From: Deltaproteobacteria bacterium
GTDB taxonomy: Bacteria > SAR324 > NAC60-12
Direction of reading: 5' to 3'
Length of the DNA: 64,000 nucleotides
NCBI GenBank assembly: GCA_002685535.1
Contig: NYXK01000211.1
Location: 52,667 to 116,666, forward strand
Position numbers and translations under genes: made by a program. Numbering within the stretch: position 1 is the stretch's first letter; each line of letters begins with the position of its first letter. Below the pieces are notes generated by a model that did no database searches, was not told where the DNA came from, and saw nothing but the letters and a program-made list of their open reading frames with translations. This document shows, one piece after another, positions 11,430 to 21,939 of this stretch.

Positions 11430-12945
11430 ATGTCTCTTGCGACAGCAACCTCGGCGGCCAGCTTGGCGCTGATTACTCCAAGCTTGACGACGACTTTCAT
11501 GCCAAAGATCACAGCCTGCACGGAGAATAGAGTCACGATGCTGGCAAACCGAGCTTTTCAGATATGGATGAATGCACCAGTACCAGTACCAGGAACGACC
11601 TTCACGGATTGCTATCCAAGTCAATTCATAACGAGCCTGCTTCTCTCTGCTGGAAGCGTCACTCAGCCCGCTTTCGCTCCGCTGATATGCCCGACACATT
11701 ATTCGGCTGTCGGCCCGTATACCTCGAATTATATCGCTTGCTGCCCAAGGTATGTTTATTTTAACAGGTATCCAAAGCGTTGGATTCTAATTTCACAGCG
11801 AGTACTCGTTCGCGCAGCCAGAAAGCACAGTGTTCACTGACCGCCCAGCATTTGGCGGAACGTGTTATAGCAACATTGATATGGCAACACCTGTTCTGGT
11901 AACGGCCTACGGATCTGCCAGTGTCACGGCGACAAGTTATTTCACGGCTACAGTCACAAATGCCCAGGCTTACGCCTACCCAATAGACGGATATGCTTTT
12001 GGGGTTGCGGAGATTGAGAGCAAGCTCAGTACTGGTACAAGTACTCCGACAGCATCTCCAGGAAGCTCGGCAGGTGCAGCTGCTGCGACGTACACTGTGA
12101 GTACTCGCTTGAATCATCTCTCAAAACAGTCTTTAACATGTGATAGGTTTTGGCAGGTGAAAACCCGGCTTTCACACCCAACTCCGTTACTGCGAAGGGA
12201 GGAGATACAGTAGTCTTCCGATTCACCTCTGGTAACCACAGCATCACCGAATCCACCTTCGATCATCCTTGTGTCAAGCTTGCAGATGGAATAGACTCTG
12301 GATACCAGCCAGTTGTCAATACTCTGAACCCGTCAGACTTCTCGTTTGACGTAGCCCAAAACACGTCTCAATGTGAGTTCACAGAGTGCAGTGAGAATAG
12401 GGCTTCACTAATGACATTCAGGGTTCTACTCCAAGCAGGCAGGTGAATGTGGGGATGGAATGACTTTCGCGCTGAATCCAACCAACGAGCAAACCGAGAT
12501 ACAATTCCAGCTAAATGCAGTCTCGCAGAACGGCACCTCGACCGAGGATTCAACTGGCACTTCTACTGGCGTCAAGGTGGGGGCCAGCATAGGAGCTGTT
12601 GCTGGGGCTGCCCTGATCGTCGGTCTAGTCTTTCTGCTCTTCCGTCGTCGGCGTCGGAGCCAAGGAAATGCTATTGATGAAGCTATCAGGGATGAGACAA
12701 ATGGAAAGGTTGGAGGAGGGTCGAGCTATACCGACACGGAAGCAGGCAAATCGCCACTGACAGAAGTTAAACCACATGTCCCTCCGAAGGGCGAGGAGCT
12801 TCATGGATACTCTTCTCCTTCTGAGCTAGGTGTCAACCGCGATCCGGCTGAACTTGCGTCAGAACAATCCCCTGCCGAGATGTATAGTCCACATGAGTAC
12901 CATCCTAACGCATATCCAATGAGACCGAGCGAGCCGCGATTGTGA
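11430..12945 (+). CDS. Cell-surface protein: Cys-containing ectodomain, degenerate cupredoxin domain, transmembrane helix
   Basis: Four exons: 11430-11749, 11799-12096, 12147-12372 and 12422-12945, with consensus GT-AG introns that restore CPSEYSF, TYTVLAGENPAFTP and the WFYSKQAG junction. The N-terminal half has the pattern LTTTF...C...CYPS...ICPTHY...ACCPSEYSF, seen in many fungal surface proteins. Next comes a cupredoxin-like domain (FTPNSVTAKGGDTVVFRFTSG, NHSITESTFDHPC, then ECGDGMTFALNP). In copper-binding relatives the late strand reads W[VF][YF]C...HC..GM; here it reads WFYS...EC..GM, so two of four ligands are replaced. A helix (GASIGAVAGAALIVGLVFLL) followed by RRRRR makes a type I membrane protein with a roughly 90-residue cytoplasmic tail. 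About 455 residues. No classical signal peptide is seen at the chosen ATG. Confidence 0.75.
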
Positions 12946-13137
12946 GTATCTACTTGTTGCATTTAGAAAGGAGCATGGTGGGTATTGATAATGGAGCTGC
13001 ATGGGCATGCATTGTATTGGCGTCTCTGTATATGGTCATGTTCAATCTACGATATTTAATACTATCCCTTAGAATCTAGACTGTCTTCTCTTATGTAAGT
13101 TAGGTAGCGGAGGCAGAAACACACACGCTTTCACAGA

Positions 13138-13786
13138 TTATTCCAAAGCCACCAACTCCATCTCCACCGATACCCCAGCAGGGAGTCTCTTCGCTTCTAA
13201 ACTGCTCCGGGCAGGTTTATGAGGAAAGTACTCTGCATACACTTTATTGAACTCTGCAAAATCGTCTAGGTCGGCGAAAAAGATCTATCTTCACGTCAGC
13301 TGACATCTTCCATTCTCAGCTCGCCCACAGGCATACCGTGACTTTGACGACTTTGTCTAGACTAGATCCTGCCGCTTGGAGTACAGTCTTTGCGTTCTTA
13401 CAGACCTGGTGTGCTTTCTCGGCAACGGATCCTACGATCAATTCGCCTTTGTTGTTAGCTGCCATCTGGCCTGAGACCCAGACTAGGCCTTGGGCTTTGA
13501 TTGCTTGAGACTTTTCGAGTTAGATCTTTGACTGTATTTGGATCAGGGGAGTCTACATATGGTCCAATTGCTATTGTTACATCAGCGTCGATGAACATAG
13601 AGGGTGAAGCGATGTTGGCTTACGAGGAACACCATCCTTGGTAAAGATTGGGGTGATGGCGGAAGACATAAAGCGATAGTTTGAGTATGGTATGGAGGAT
13701 TTGGTAGTTCTAGGAAGCCGAAATTTTTGAATGAGGAGAGTTTTCGACGTCCGACGAACTGATAAAACTGTTGATCTCTCAAGCAT
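13138..13786 (-). CDS. MMF1: RidA/YjgF/UK114 family enamine-imine deaminase, mitochondrial form
   Basis: RidA proteins hydrolyse reactive enamine/imine intermediates such as 2-aminoacrylate. Four exons (13786-13625 or 13624, 13570-13557, 13510-13337, 13284-13138) give 165 residues. Conserved blocks are GPYSQAIKAQGLVWVSGQM, NAKTVLQAAGSSLDKVVKVT, FADLDDFAEFNKVYAEYF, and the C-terminal PARSSLEAKRLPAGVSVEME, whose Arg binds the substrate carboxylate. The second exon is only 14 nt and encodes PIGPY. Starting at ATG 13784-13786 gives an Arg/Ser/Thr-rich leader (MLERSTVLSVRRTSKTLL) typical of mitochondrial import. The internal ATG at 13667-13669 (MSSAITPIFTKDG) would give a cytosolic form. It lies between the proline dehydrogenase and P5C dehydrogenase genes. 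Confidence 0.88.
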
Positions 13787-14720
13787 TGAAAGCAAGTCGA
13801 TTTAGCTGATAGCTTCTTGTGGAACATAAACAACAGTGCTGAAACTGTCATTCATAGAATAAGACACCATCTACCGGTTTGCCGTAGTAGCCGGCGGGTA
13901 TTAGTCCACTCGTGTCTTCTAAGCTTTGTGCAGGTTAAAATCTCACAGCGGGAAAAGCTCCCGCTCATTTGAAGTACCAATCACAGTTCCGGATCATGTA
14001 TTATTGAGAAGAGACCCAGTAACGTTTCGAGCACCTCGAACGTACCAAAATTCAGAACCAGAGACTTGCAGTGGTACGCTTCTTACCATGGGCTCATTAA
14101 ATTCAGGGAAGTTTAGTAGATCCTATTAATTTCAGACCAGCCTAAGCGAGGAAGGATCTGAAGTAAACATTTCCTCGAAATTTCTCCCGCTGGCTCAGAT
14201 CGTTATCCCAAGAACTCTTCCAGACTCGAAGATTGTAGATATTACCATCGATATAGCCTTCCAACCATTCAGTTCCTCTACGGCCGATCTTGTCGGACCA
14301 AAGCTTAGCTCACGGGTTTCACGTCTCACGTGATGTGGTACTCCTTGAGAGCAACTCAATTACATCGATAAATAACAGAACGCAGCTGTGTAGGCGCTAA
14401 GAGACATCTACCACTTCATTCAATTAAGAGATAAGCTCCGTGCAACACTAATTTTGACGACATCGGAGCAGGCCACAATGCGAAAGTGGGGTGGTTGTTA
14501 CATTCGGCTTTGGATCCCGCTCTTGCATGAAGTCGTATCTGAGGGATGCAGTGCAGATAACATGACATATAGGTCCAATTATCTTATGTCCAATGATAAT
14601 CAGACCTGTTAATTACGCGTTGATGATGAGTTTTTTGCCTCTGGAAATGTAGTTTTGCTTTTTAAGATATCCAATCCCGAGACGATCCAGGTGAAATATT
14701 GCTTCTCATACAACTTGATC
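13787..14720. other. Intergenic region between RidA and P5C dehydrogenase genes (divergent promoters)
   Basis: About 0.9 kb shared upstream region of the divergent RidA and P5C dehydrogenase genes. No convincing coding frame. It contains CACGTGATG (14330-14338 area) and a CCAAT-like ATTGG/CCAAT element, but regulator binding cannot be inferred from these. Confidence 0.45.
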
Positions 14721-16673
14721 ATGTCAAAAAGAAGCGCTGTTCAAGGCTTCAAGTCTAGTAAGATCCGATCTCCATGGTTTAGTCGCAGTCATTTACTCAA
14801 TCATGAACGTCGGCATTGGCTGTCTATGTATTCGAAACCGCACTTTGTGAACGAACCTTCGGTACATCTTGTCCCCTCAACCGTCCAATTAAATGTGAAA
14901 GCTGACAGAATTTGCAGCCAACATATGAAAAGAACAGTCCAGAAAGAGATGGGATCACGAAAGCTCTACAAGATCTCAAATCTAGGCTTCCAATCAGCAT
15001 TCCCCTGAAGATCGGCTCGAAAGAGGTTCAGAACAGCCCTCTGTATCCCACCGAAAACAAGTACTGAGACTCACTATCAGGTCACCAAGTCCCAATCATT
15101 GACTCAAATCAATCCATCCCGCCACAAAGAAGTAATCGCAGAATGGGCTCCTGCAACGGCCTCGGATGTCAAGAACGCGATCTCGTCTGCTTTGGCCGCC
15201 AAGTCATCATGGGAGAACACCCCATTCGAACAACGAGCAGCAATCTTCCTTCGCGCTGCAGAGCTTGTGAGCAAGAAGTATAGATACGAATTGATGGCTG
15301 CAGTCATGATGGGGCAGGGGAAGAATATTTGGCAAGCTGAGATTGATGTTGTAGCTGAGACTTGTGATCTTCTTCGGTAAGTAGTGGACGTGAGAAGGCA
15401 ACCTGAGAGCAGAGGCTCATTTTGAGAAGTTTCAACGTCCAATGTGCAATGGAGTTGTTCAAAACACAACCGGCTGTTAACCCAGCAGGGATGGTACACT
15501 TCTCTCTCCCATACCATATCCCCAGTGACTGAAGCTAACCTCTCCTAGTGGAACCGCCTCGAGTACCGCCCACTCGAAGGATTCGTTTATTCAATCTCAC
15601 CCTTTAACTTTACAGCATTAGCTGCAACATTAGCATATGGCCCACTTCTGATGGGAAACGTAGTAATCTGGAAGCCCTCTCTCTCAGCTCTTCATAGCTC
15701 CTGGCTACTCCATCAAATCCTGTTGGAAGCTGGTCTGCCCAAAGATGTAGTTCAATTCGTGCCAGGAGACGCCGAAGAAGTCACCTCCGCCATTATCGAA
15801 AGCTCCGACTTCGCAGCACTGAATTTCACAGGCTCTACAGCAGTTTTCAAGTCTCTCATCGCAAAGATTGGCGTCGCGACAGGCAAGGACAGATTCTTGA
15901 ACTACCCCCGTATTGTTGGCGAGACAGGTGGCAAGAATTTCCATTTGATACACAAGAGTGCGGATATTGAGAATGCTGTCAACAGCACCATTCGAGGTGC
16001 ATTTGAGTTCCAAGGACAGAAATGTTCAGCGACGTCTCGAGTCTATGTACCGGAGTCCATCTGGCCCGAGTTCAAGCGAGACCTTCTTGCCAAGACTGAG
16101 AGCATCAGTGTTGGCCCGCCTGAGGAGTTCCAGAACTTTGTCAATCCTGTAATCCATGAACAGGCATTTGATAAGCTTGCCTCTTTCATCCAAAAAGCGA
16201 AGGACGACCCGAAACTGACACTTCTTGCTGGCGGGAAGGTAGAGAAGGATGTTGGCTTTTTCGTCCATCCGACCATCTATCAGACAACCGATCCACAACA
16301 TGATATCATGAAGACAGAATTGTTTGGTCCTTTGTTTGCAATTTATGTCTATCCTGATTTGGCATGGACGAATATACCAAAACTCATCGACACCACGACT
16401 CGATATGCATTGACTGGAAGTGTTTTTGCAAGAGATGTCGAAGCAATCACGTTCGCGGAGAAGGAAATGAGGCATTCTGCTGGCAACTTTTACATCAATA
16501 CGAAGAGTTCTGGTAGTGTGGTTGGGCAGCAGCCGTTTGGAGGGATGAGAGGTAGCGGAACGAACGACAAAGTTGGGTCGGTCAATGTCCTGAGTCGGTT
16601 TGTAAGTGTCAGAGCAATCAAGGAAGACTTCGAGGGGACGAAAGACTTCAGATATCCTAGCAACGAGATATGA
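14721..16673 (+). CDS. PUT2: Delta-1-pyrroline-5-carboxylate dehydrogenase, mitochondrial
   Basis: Oxidises P5C/glutamate semialdehyde to glutamate with NAD+, the second step of proline catabolism. Inferred exons are 14721-14861, 14918-15025, 15081-15376, 15430-15493 and 15549-16673. They restore VNEPSPTYEKNSPERDG, RFNVQCAMELF and PAGMWNRLEYRPLEGFVYSI. Aldehyde dehydrogenase landmarks are visible: SPFNFTAL, VIWKPS, ALNFTGST, GETGGKNF (general base Glu), FEFQGQKCSA (nucleophilic Cys) and ELFGPL. The intron at 15026-15080 has a weak donor (GTTCAG). Start is either 14721 (basic leader MSKRSAVQGFKSSKIRSPWF) or 14826 (MYSKPHFVNEPS); the former suits mitochondrial import. Length is about 577 residues from 14721, close to family size. 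Confidence 0.9.
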
Positions 16674-16785
16674 TCTCATATTCCCATTTGACTAGAAGGA
16701 ATTTGAAATCTGCAGCTGAGCTTCTTTAGTCTTTTAGTGACCTTAGTCTGGGCAAAATTGTGTTTGTGTATGTTTATGACTGTAT

Positions 16786-17260
16786 TTAGCTGTGATACAA
16801 TATCTGCTGCGTGAGGTTGTTGGAAAAAGAAGCTTCTGGAAGACTACTCCAGAGATCTGTGTATGTCTGACCATCGATAAATTCAACCCATTCGTCGTTG
16901 CCTTCATATTGACTTTGTATTGTTGTTGTCGGGACGGTTGAGAGCCAACACTCCCCACCAAATGCCTCTCGACCTCGATTACTTGAGTTGTACCATTCTA
17001 GTTGGGGTTGATCTGACTTCTGTGGCTCTGGCCTTTTCGTTCGTGACAATGAGAGACTTTGAAAGATATCATTTGCCTCCTGCTTTCCTACTACCTCTGA
17101 CAAATTTAAGAAATCTTTCTGTCCCATTGGCGAGGAGGTAATATCAAGAAAGTCGAAGGTCAGTCGCATCGACCAGAACACAAAGCCCCAAGAAAGAGTT
17201 CGATCGCGTCTGGGATGGAGGCGACCTACAGCCTCGAAAGCGACTCTGGGAGAATATCGT
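16786..17260 (-). CDS. Possible 3' exon of an unidentified gene (hypothetical)
   Basis: An open frame ending at 16786 reads back through WVEFIDGQTYTDLWSSLPEA and SWGFVFWSMRLTFDFLDI to about RVAFEAVGRLHPRRDRTL, where a stop lies just upstream of a possible AG acceptor. Composition (Trp, Asp and Glu-rich, few rare residues) looks coding, but no 5' exon was found before the P450 gene and no family is recognised. It could be the last exon of a small gene or a gene relic. The start is not determined. Confidence 0.3.
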
Positions 17261-17562
17261 TTTCTATGTTACTGATGCTATAGCAGACCGAACCACAGAT
17301 CTAAGCCAAAAAGTAAGAGGAATATTAAGTGTCACTCAAAATGACTCCTCCAATTCACTTCCATAAATCAGAATCATGCAACATGAATATCCTAAAGTTG
17401 AATTTGTGTTGTGCGAACAACAAACAGAACCACCAGAAATTGAGCTACATACCTTCCAGCCAGTCTATAATCTATCTAAGTCGTTATTCTCTCATCGTGA
17501 CATCCATACGGTGGCCCTTGGGGCTAATCAAAAAGAAATTGACCATGGTCATTGCGTCTTCA

Positions 17563-19234
17563 TCATTCATACTGCCTTCCCAGCTTCAAGCCTTTGCATT
17601 CCCTAAACAGAAACGCCAGAGCATGCCGTAACTGCATGTATGCGAGATGGTAACCAAGACAAGCCCGGGAGCCAGCTCCGAAGTGTGAGAACGTGGCCTT
17701 GCTCTCAGGGCCCCCATTGAGGAAGCGATCAGGGTTGAAGCTATACCTCAATTAGTGAAAGCACAAAAAATACTTGGGCATGTACATATAAAAGAATAGA
17801 CACGTTGCCTCTTAAGAGCTACTGTAAAAAGTTGACTTACGTGAGAGGATCTTTGAAGACAGCGGGGTCGCGATGCATGGTGTATGCTTGAGACGAGACA
17901 GTTGTCCCAGGAGGGATAACGAATCCATCAATCGTAAGTGGGCGATCTTTTGGCACTGTGCGAGGAAGACTTCCAGGTGCAGCAGAAAACAGTCTCAGAG
18001 CTTCTCGAATGAGTGCGTTAATATAAGGCAGTTTCTCGAGATCTGCATCCCTCCACTCAGGTAATAACTCTGCGACTTCAGCCTCCAGTCTGGCTTGAAT
18101 CTTGGGGTTCTTTAGGATGGACCATATCAAATATGTACCGTTGACAGCAGTCGTTCCTGAGCCAGCCACGACAAGGCCAGAAGCTTCGATTGGAAGCATT
18201 TCGTGGGTGAAAATCGAGCCCTCCTTCTCGGCATCCTCAAGAACCCCTTTAAAGATGTTTGCCTTTGCAAGGTTATCGCGTTCCGAAGCGTTCTCGAGGA
18301 CCTTATCTCCGTACGCGAACACGCGTTTGTTCTGGTTGGCGAGTTCGGGAAAGAGGCCAAACATTTTGAGGAAGTCGAAGAGGCGAGGTATCTCGGAGCG
18401 AAGACCGTTGGCTTTTATGACAGCTTCGATATCTTTGACAAAAGCGTTACGCTAGTGGGAGTCCATAGTTAGTATCTCTGCTTTGTGAAAGCTTTGTAGC
18501 TTGTCTTTTCCAACCACTTTGCAGACCTTGGGTACTACCACACGACGAAAGAAAAGTTGGAACGAGACAGCGCTTACCTCTCCAGTCTTGACCATGTTGA
18601 AAGGCTCTCCAAATGCAATCTCACCAATGATATCAGTAGTCATGAGAGTGAACCATTTAAAGACACAAGCCGTGCTGCATTCCGCTTCCATCTTGATCTT
18701 TTGTACTGCTTCGCGTGCAAGACTGATGACGAGATCTTCCCAATTCGTACGTAAAGACGATAAAGCTAAAAGGTCGAGCTAGAAGTCGTCTTTTGAAGGT
18801 ATGGATCTTCGGATCAATGACCGCAAAAACATCAGGAGGTCCGCCCGGTCGGAATTTCGTGTACCAGTCCGACTTCAAATACCCATTCCCAATCTTGTGA
18901 ACCTCGTTGAAGACCTCTGGACTCGTGAAGGAGACTTCGTTGGGCGAGATTAACACAACTGGGCCATACTTCTTGTGCATGTCATCGATGTAAAAGATTC
19001 GGCGAGCAGTCATGACATAGTATTTCTGATGCAGGTCCGTATACCTGGCGAACCACGGTCCTGGAACTTTTGCTAATGGGCTTGTTTCTGTGCGAATGAT
19101 GAGCTTGAAGAAGTCAGTCCAGATGCATTGGGTGAGATCTGTCAATATGCTAGACTCAAATATAAGACATAAAAAACAACGAGGCCAATCGCTACCACTG
19201 GTGCGACACCCAGTTTGGCCACCAGAGCGTCCAT
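17563..19234 (-). CDS. Cytochrome P450 monooxygenase with an apparent internal frameshift
   Basis: ATG at 19232-19234 begins an N-terminal membrane anchor (APVVAIGLVVFYVLYL), then the proline-rich hinge SPLAKVPGPW. Standard P450 elements follow: RRLLARPF, I-helix AGSGTTAVNGTYLIW, ExxR in REALRLFSA, PRTVP, and the haem loop FSHFGAGSRACLG with its Cys thiolate ligand. At least three introns splice cleanly, including a first one (GTCTAG...TCGCACAG) and KTGE|RNAFVKDI. Near 18766-18775 the frame changes between RRLLARP and ALSSLRTNWEDLVISLAREA with no GT-AG pair available, so one base appears gained or lost. If real, the protein stops before the I-helix. A sequencing error in the run CTTTTAG is the alternative. 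Substrate unknown. Confidence 0.8.
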
Positions 19235-20437
19235 CTTGGGTTTAAAAAAAAGAAGGGAAAAATGAGAATAAGTTTGACAAGAAGAATGGCTCAAGTCTCC
19301 AAGAAGACCTGAACTTTTGACTACTTGCTGCGAGAGGACAATATGATTTCATAAACGCCCAGCCTGGGCCAGTTTCTCCATGGAGAAAGACAAGAACCGC
19401 CGAGCCGAAAATGGGGTGCAAGACCGACAGAGCAGCTGCAACATTGGATAATGTCTTTGATGGGCGATCCATATCGAGTTTTTAATGCCGACGGGCGGGG
19501 CCATCTTTGTCGATCTCGCTGCAAGGATATGTATGATATGATGCGTTTCACAAACCGAACTTCAGCAGCAAGCAACACACACACTAGGTACGGGCCTCGT
19601 GTTCTTTTACCCTAAATCGGTTGTCGCCACGTTTGTAACCTGAGTGTGAATCGCAGTACGAGTTACAATTTGCCTGACAACTTTACTTAATAACCGGCAA
19701 GATGCAGATTTGCTAAACTTTTGCTCTAGATGTGGGTTCTAGAGTCTAGTACTTATACGTATAGCAATCGGCGCCTAGTGAGGCTAGCCGCACTGGACAA
19801 GGTTCGGATCTTTTCCGCTCGCTGCCCTTGGTATGGCCCATTGTGTATCAAAGCCAGTCCGTGGAGATCAACTTTACCGCTTGATGTGTTACTTGTAACG
19901 TTGAATTGTTGTGGTTCACTACACATGTGTCCCTGCCGTGATGTCAACAGATGCACAATGATCCACAAACCACCATCTTCCATCATCCATACATCCCTGG
20001 CTGGCTCAACGCCACGACCTCTCAAAACTCTCAATAGATGCTGATCAATGGATTGGGGTAGAATTGACCAAACTTTGAACTCTCCTGTCAGACTTTCACG
20101 CACGTACAGGGTAATGCTGAGACTACTGGCGATGAAAATGAAGCTGTCCTCACAAATCTCGCGGCTATTCTACGTATCTTCTCCAGCCCTGTCTCTCAAA
20201 AATCCCCTCTACGGCTTCACCACCATAAGGTTCTCCATCCCCGTCCACCGGTGATGCCCACTAACTCGCCAAGGACCGTCTCCGAGTTCCGCAAATGACT
20301 CTCCTCGCCAATTTGATGCCTCAATGCCAAAAAGCTATCATGCGGGGTGTGAGATTTGGTGAAAGTGTAATTCGGTCTGCAGAGTGGCCGAAAAGTCAGC
20401 CGACTTTTAAGTCATCTATGAAGCTGAGAGATATCTG
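19235..20437. other. Upstream region of the P450 gene and unassigned DNA
   Basis: No convincing gene. A short perfect inverted repeat, AAAAGTC-AGCC-GACTTTT, sits at about 20391-20408, just left of the AT-rich element, and resembles a similar motif near 5066-5081. Confidence 0.45.
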
Positions 20438-21032
20438 TAAGCCAATCAGCGTGAAGTATTTTATTGACCAGTTAGTTATGATAAGGCTAGCTTATAAGCT
20501 AAGTTTATAAGCTTTCTATATATTTTAGAGTAATATTAAGTGAAGTAAGTAAAAGTAATAATGTTATCTTAATTCTTCGCTAATTGATAATAAAAGGCTT
20601 ATGGCGGAAAACTTATTACCAATGAGCTAAAATGAATTAATGAAATGCAGTAAGATTCGAAATGCCCGCTGAAAAGTATTAGCAGTACATACTCACTTAT
20701 TATTTTTTATCAAAATCTTTAGTAAAATTATATCTTGATAGATTATACTTCGTAAAAATAATAACAACGCTCTTAGGCTTTTAACCTGATATTTACGAGT
20801 TCCTTAATGTTTCTAATTGACTCCACCATACAAGTAATGAATCTTATAACTTCAAAACCTTTACTTACTTCTTTTAGGCTATTTTCGTTTTGAAATATAC
20901 CTAAATATTTTTAGAACTAACTTCTAAACAGTTAATCGGCTTTTTAGCTCAAGCTAATAAGCTAGTAGTAAATATATATAAGCCAATCGGTTGTAAAAGA
21001 TTCTCAGCTGATGGCTGACTAATTGGCTTAAT
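20438..21032. mobile_element. AT-rich relic of a small TA-flanked inverted-repeat element (MITE-like)
   Basis: This segment is strikingly AT-rich compared with its flanks and has no coding frame. Its left edge reads TAAGCCAATCAG and its right edge CTAATTGGCTTA, which is TAAGCCAATTAG on the other strand. The ends are therefore imperfect inverted repeats with outermost TA, as left by Tc1/mariner-type elements with TA target duplications. A further direct copy of TAAGCCAATC lies inside at about 20981. The inner sequence is rich in TA dinucleotides, as expected after repeat-induced C-to-T mutation. No transposase remnant is visible. Boundaries and class are inferences from about 12 bases at each end. 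Confidence 0.4.
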
Positions 21033-21939
21033 GGCCCCTCTGTCGGTCTGGATCCGGTCCGATTGGGCATTTGAAGACAAGCCGACCCTCTTGTCGACGG
21101 AGACCTAGGCTCGAAACATGACTACTGTAGTCCCTTCCGCTTGCTCGACCATCCGAGCGGTCTTTTGTTCACATCCTCCGGCCGATGTTGCTGTCGCTGC
21201 TAAGCTGCCCATAGGTCACTGTCTGACGACGAGCTAGTCCCGGTAGCAATCATGTGCCCGGTCAAGCCTTCAAGATCTTCAGTCTCGGACTTTCGCTGTT
21301 TACATTTGCCGCCCCCTGGTCTTTCCAGGTGCACACCTTGGCCTGGGGCTCCGCTTCCCCCAGATTTTGACTTTTTTTCTATAATTGAATTATTTACTGC
21401 CGAGCAGGAGATGGTCCGCAAAGGTACGCGAACAAGTATATGATATTACATAATATGCTATTTTTTACGCACACTGGGACGTGGCTTGTCTCCCCCAAAG
21501 AAATGCATCCACAAATGACGGAATATTCTGCTCCCGCCAGAGACTCAAACCTTATAAACGACGACAAGAACTGCTAGAGTGGACGACGGTTCGTCGCTTT
21601 GTAGCTATGCCGGAAGGACTTCGGTTATAAAGCGACATAACTTATTCGGTCCCCCGGAGTCACTTTATGACGAGCTATCCGGATCCTGTTCAGACATACC
21701 GTTCAAAAGCATATTAAAGCGGTAGCGTATTCGAATAAAAGACTAATTAGCTGAATTGTCGGTTCAAGCGAGGTTAGAGTCTTGCATTAAATATAATATA
21801 AGGGATGGCGAGCGAGTATATGACGACCGAATGTCCCAAGAACCATCTGTAGCTTTGGGGTCACAATTTGCAATTATCAAGTTCTCGTAGTTGCATCTAT
21901 TCATTCTCTGAAGCAACCACTCAAAGGAATGAGTTGAAA
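21033..21939. other. Intergenic DNA between the AT-rich element and the secreted-protein gene
   Basis: A mixture of a GC-richer block (21040-21380) and an AT-richer block containing the likely promoter of the gene at 21940. No gene recognised. Confidence 0.4.

Noticed and set aside
11169..11699. Minus-strand 176-residue frame
   Set aside because: Overlaps the first exon of the cupredoxin-like gene antisense and has no family features.
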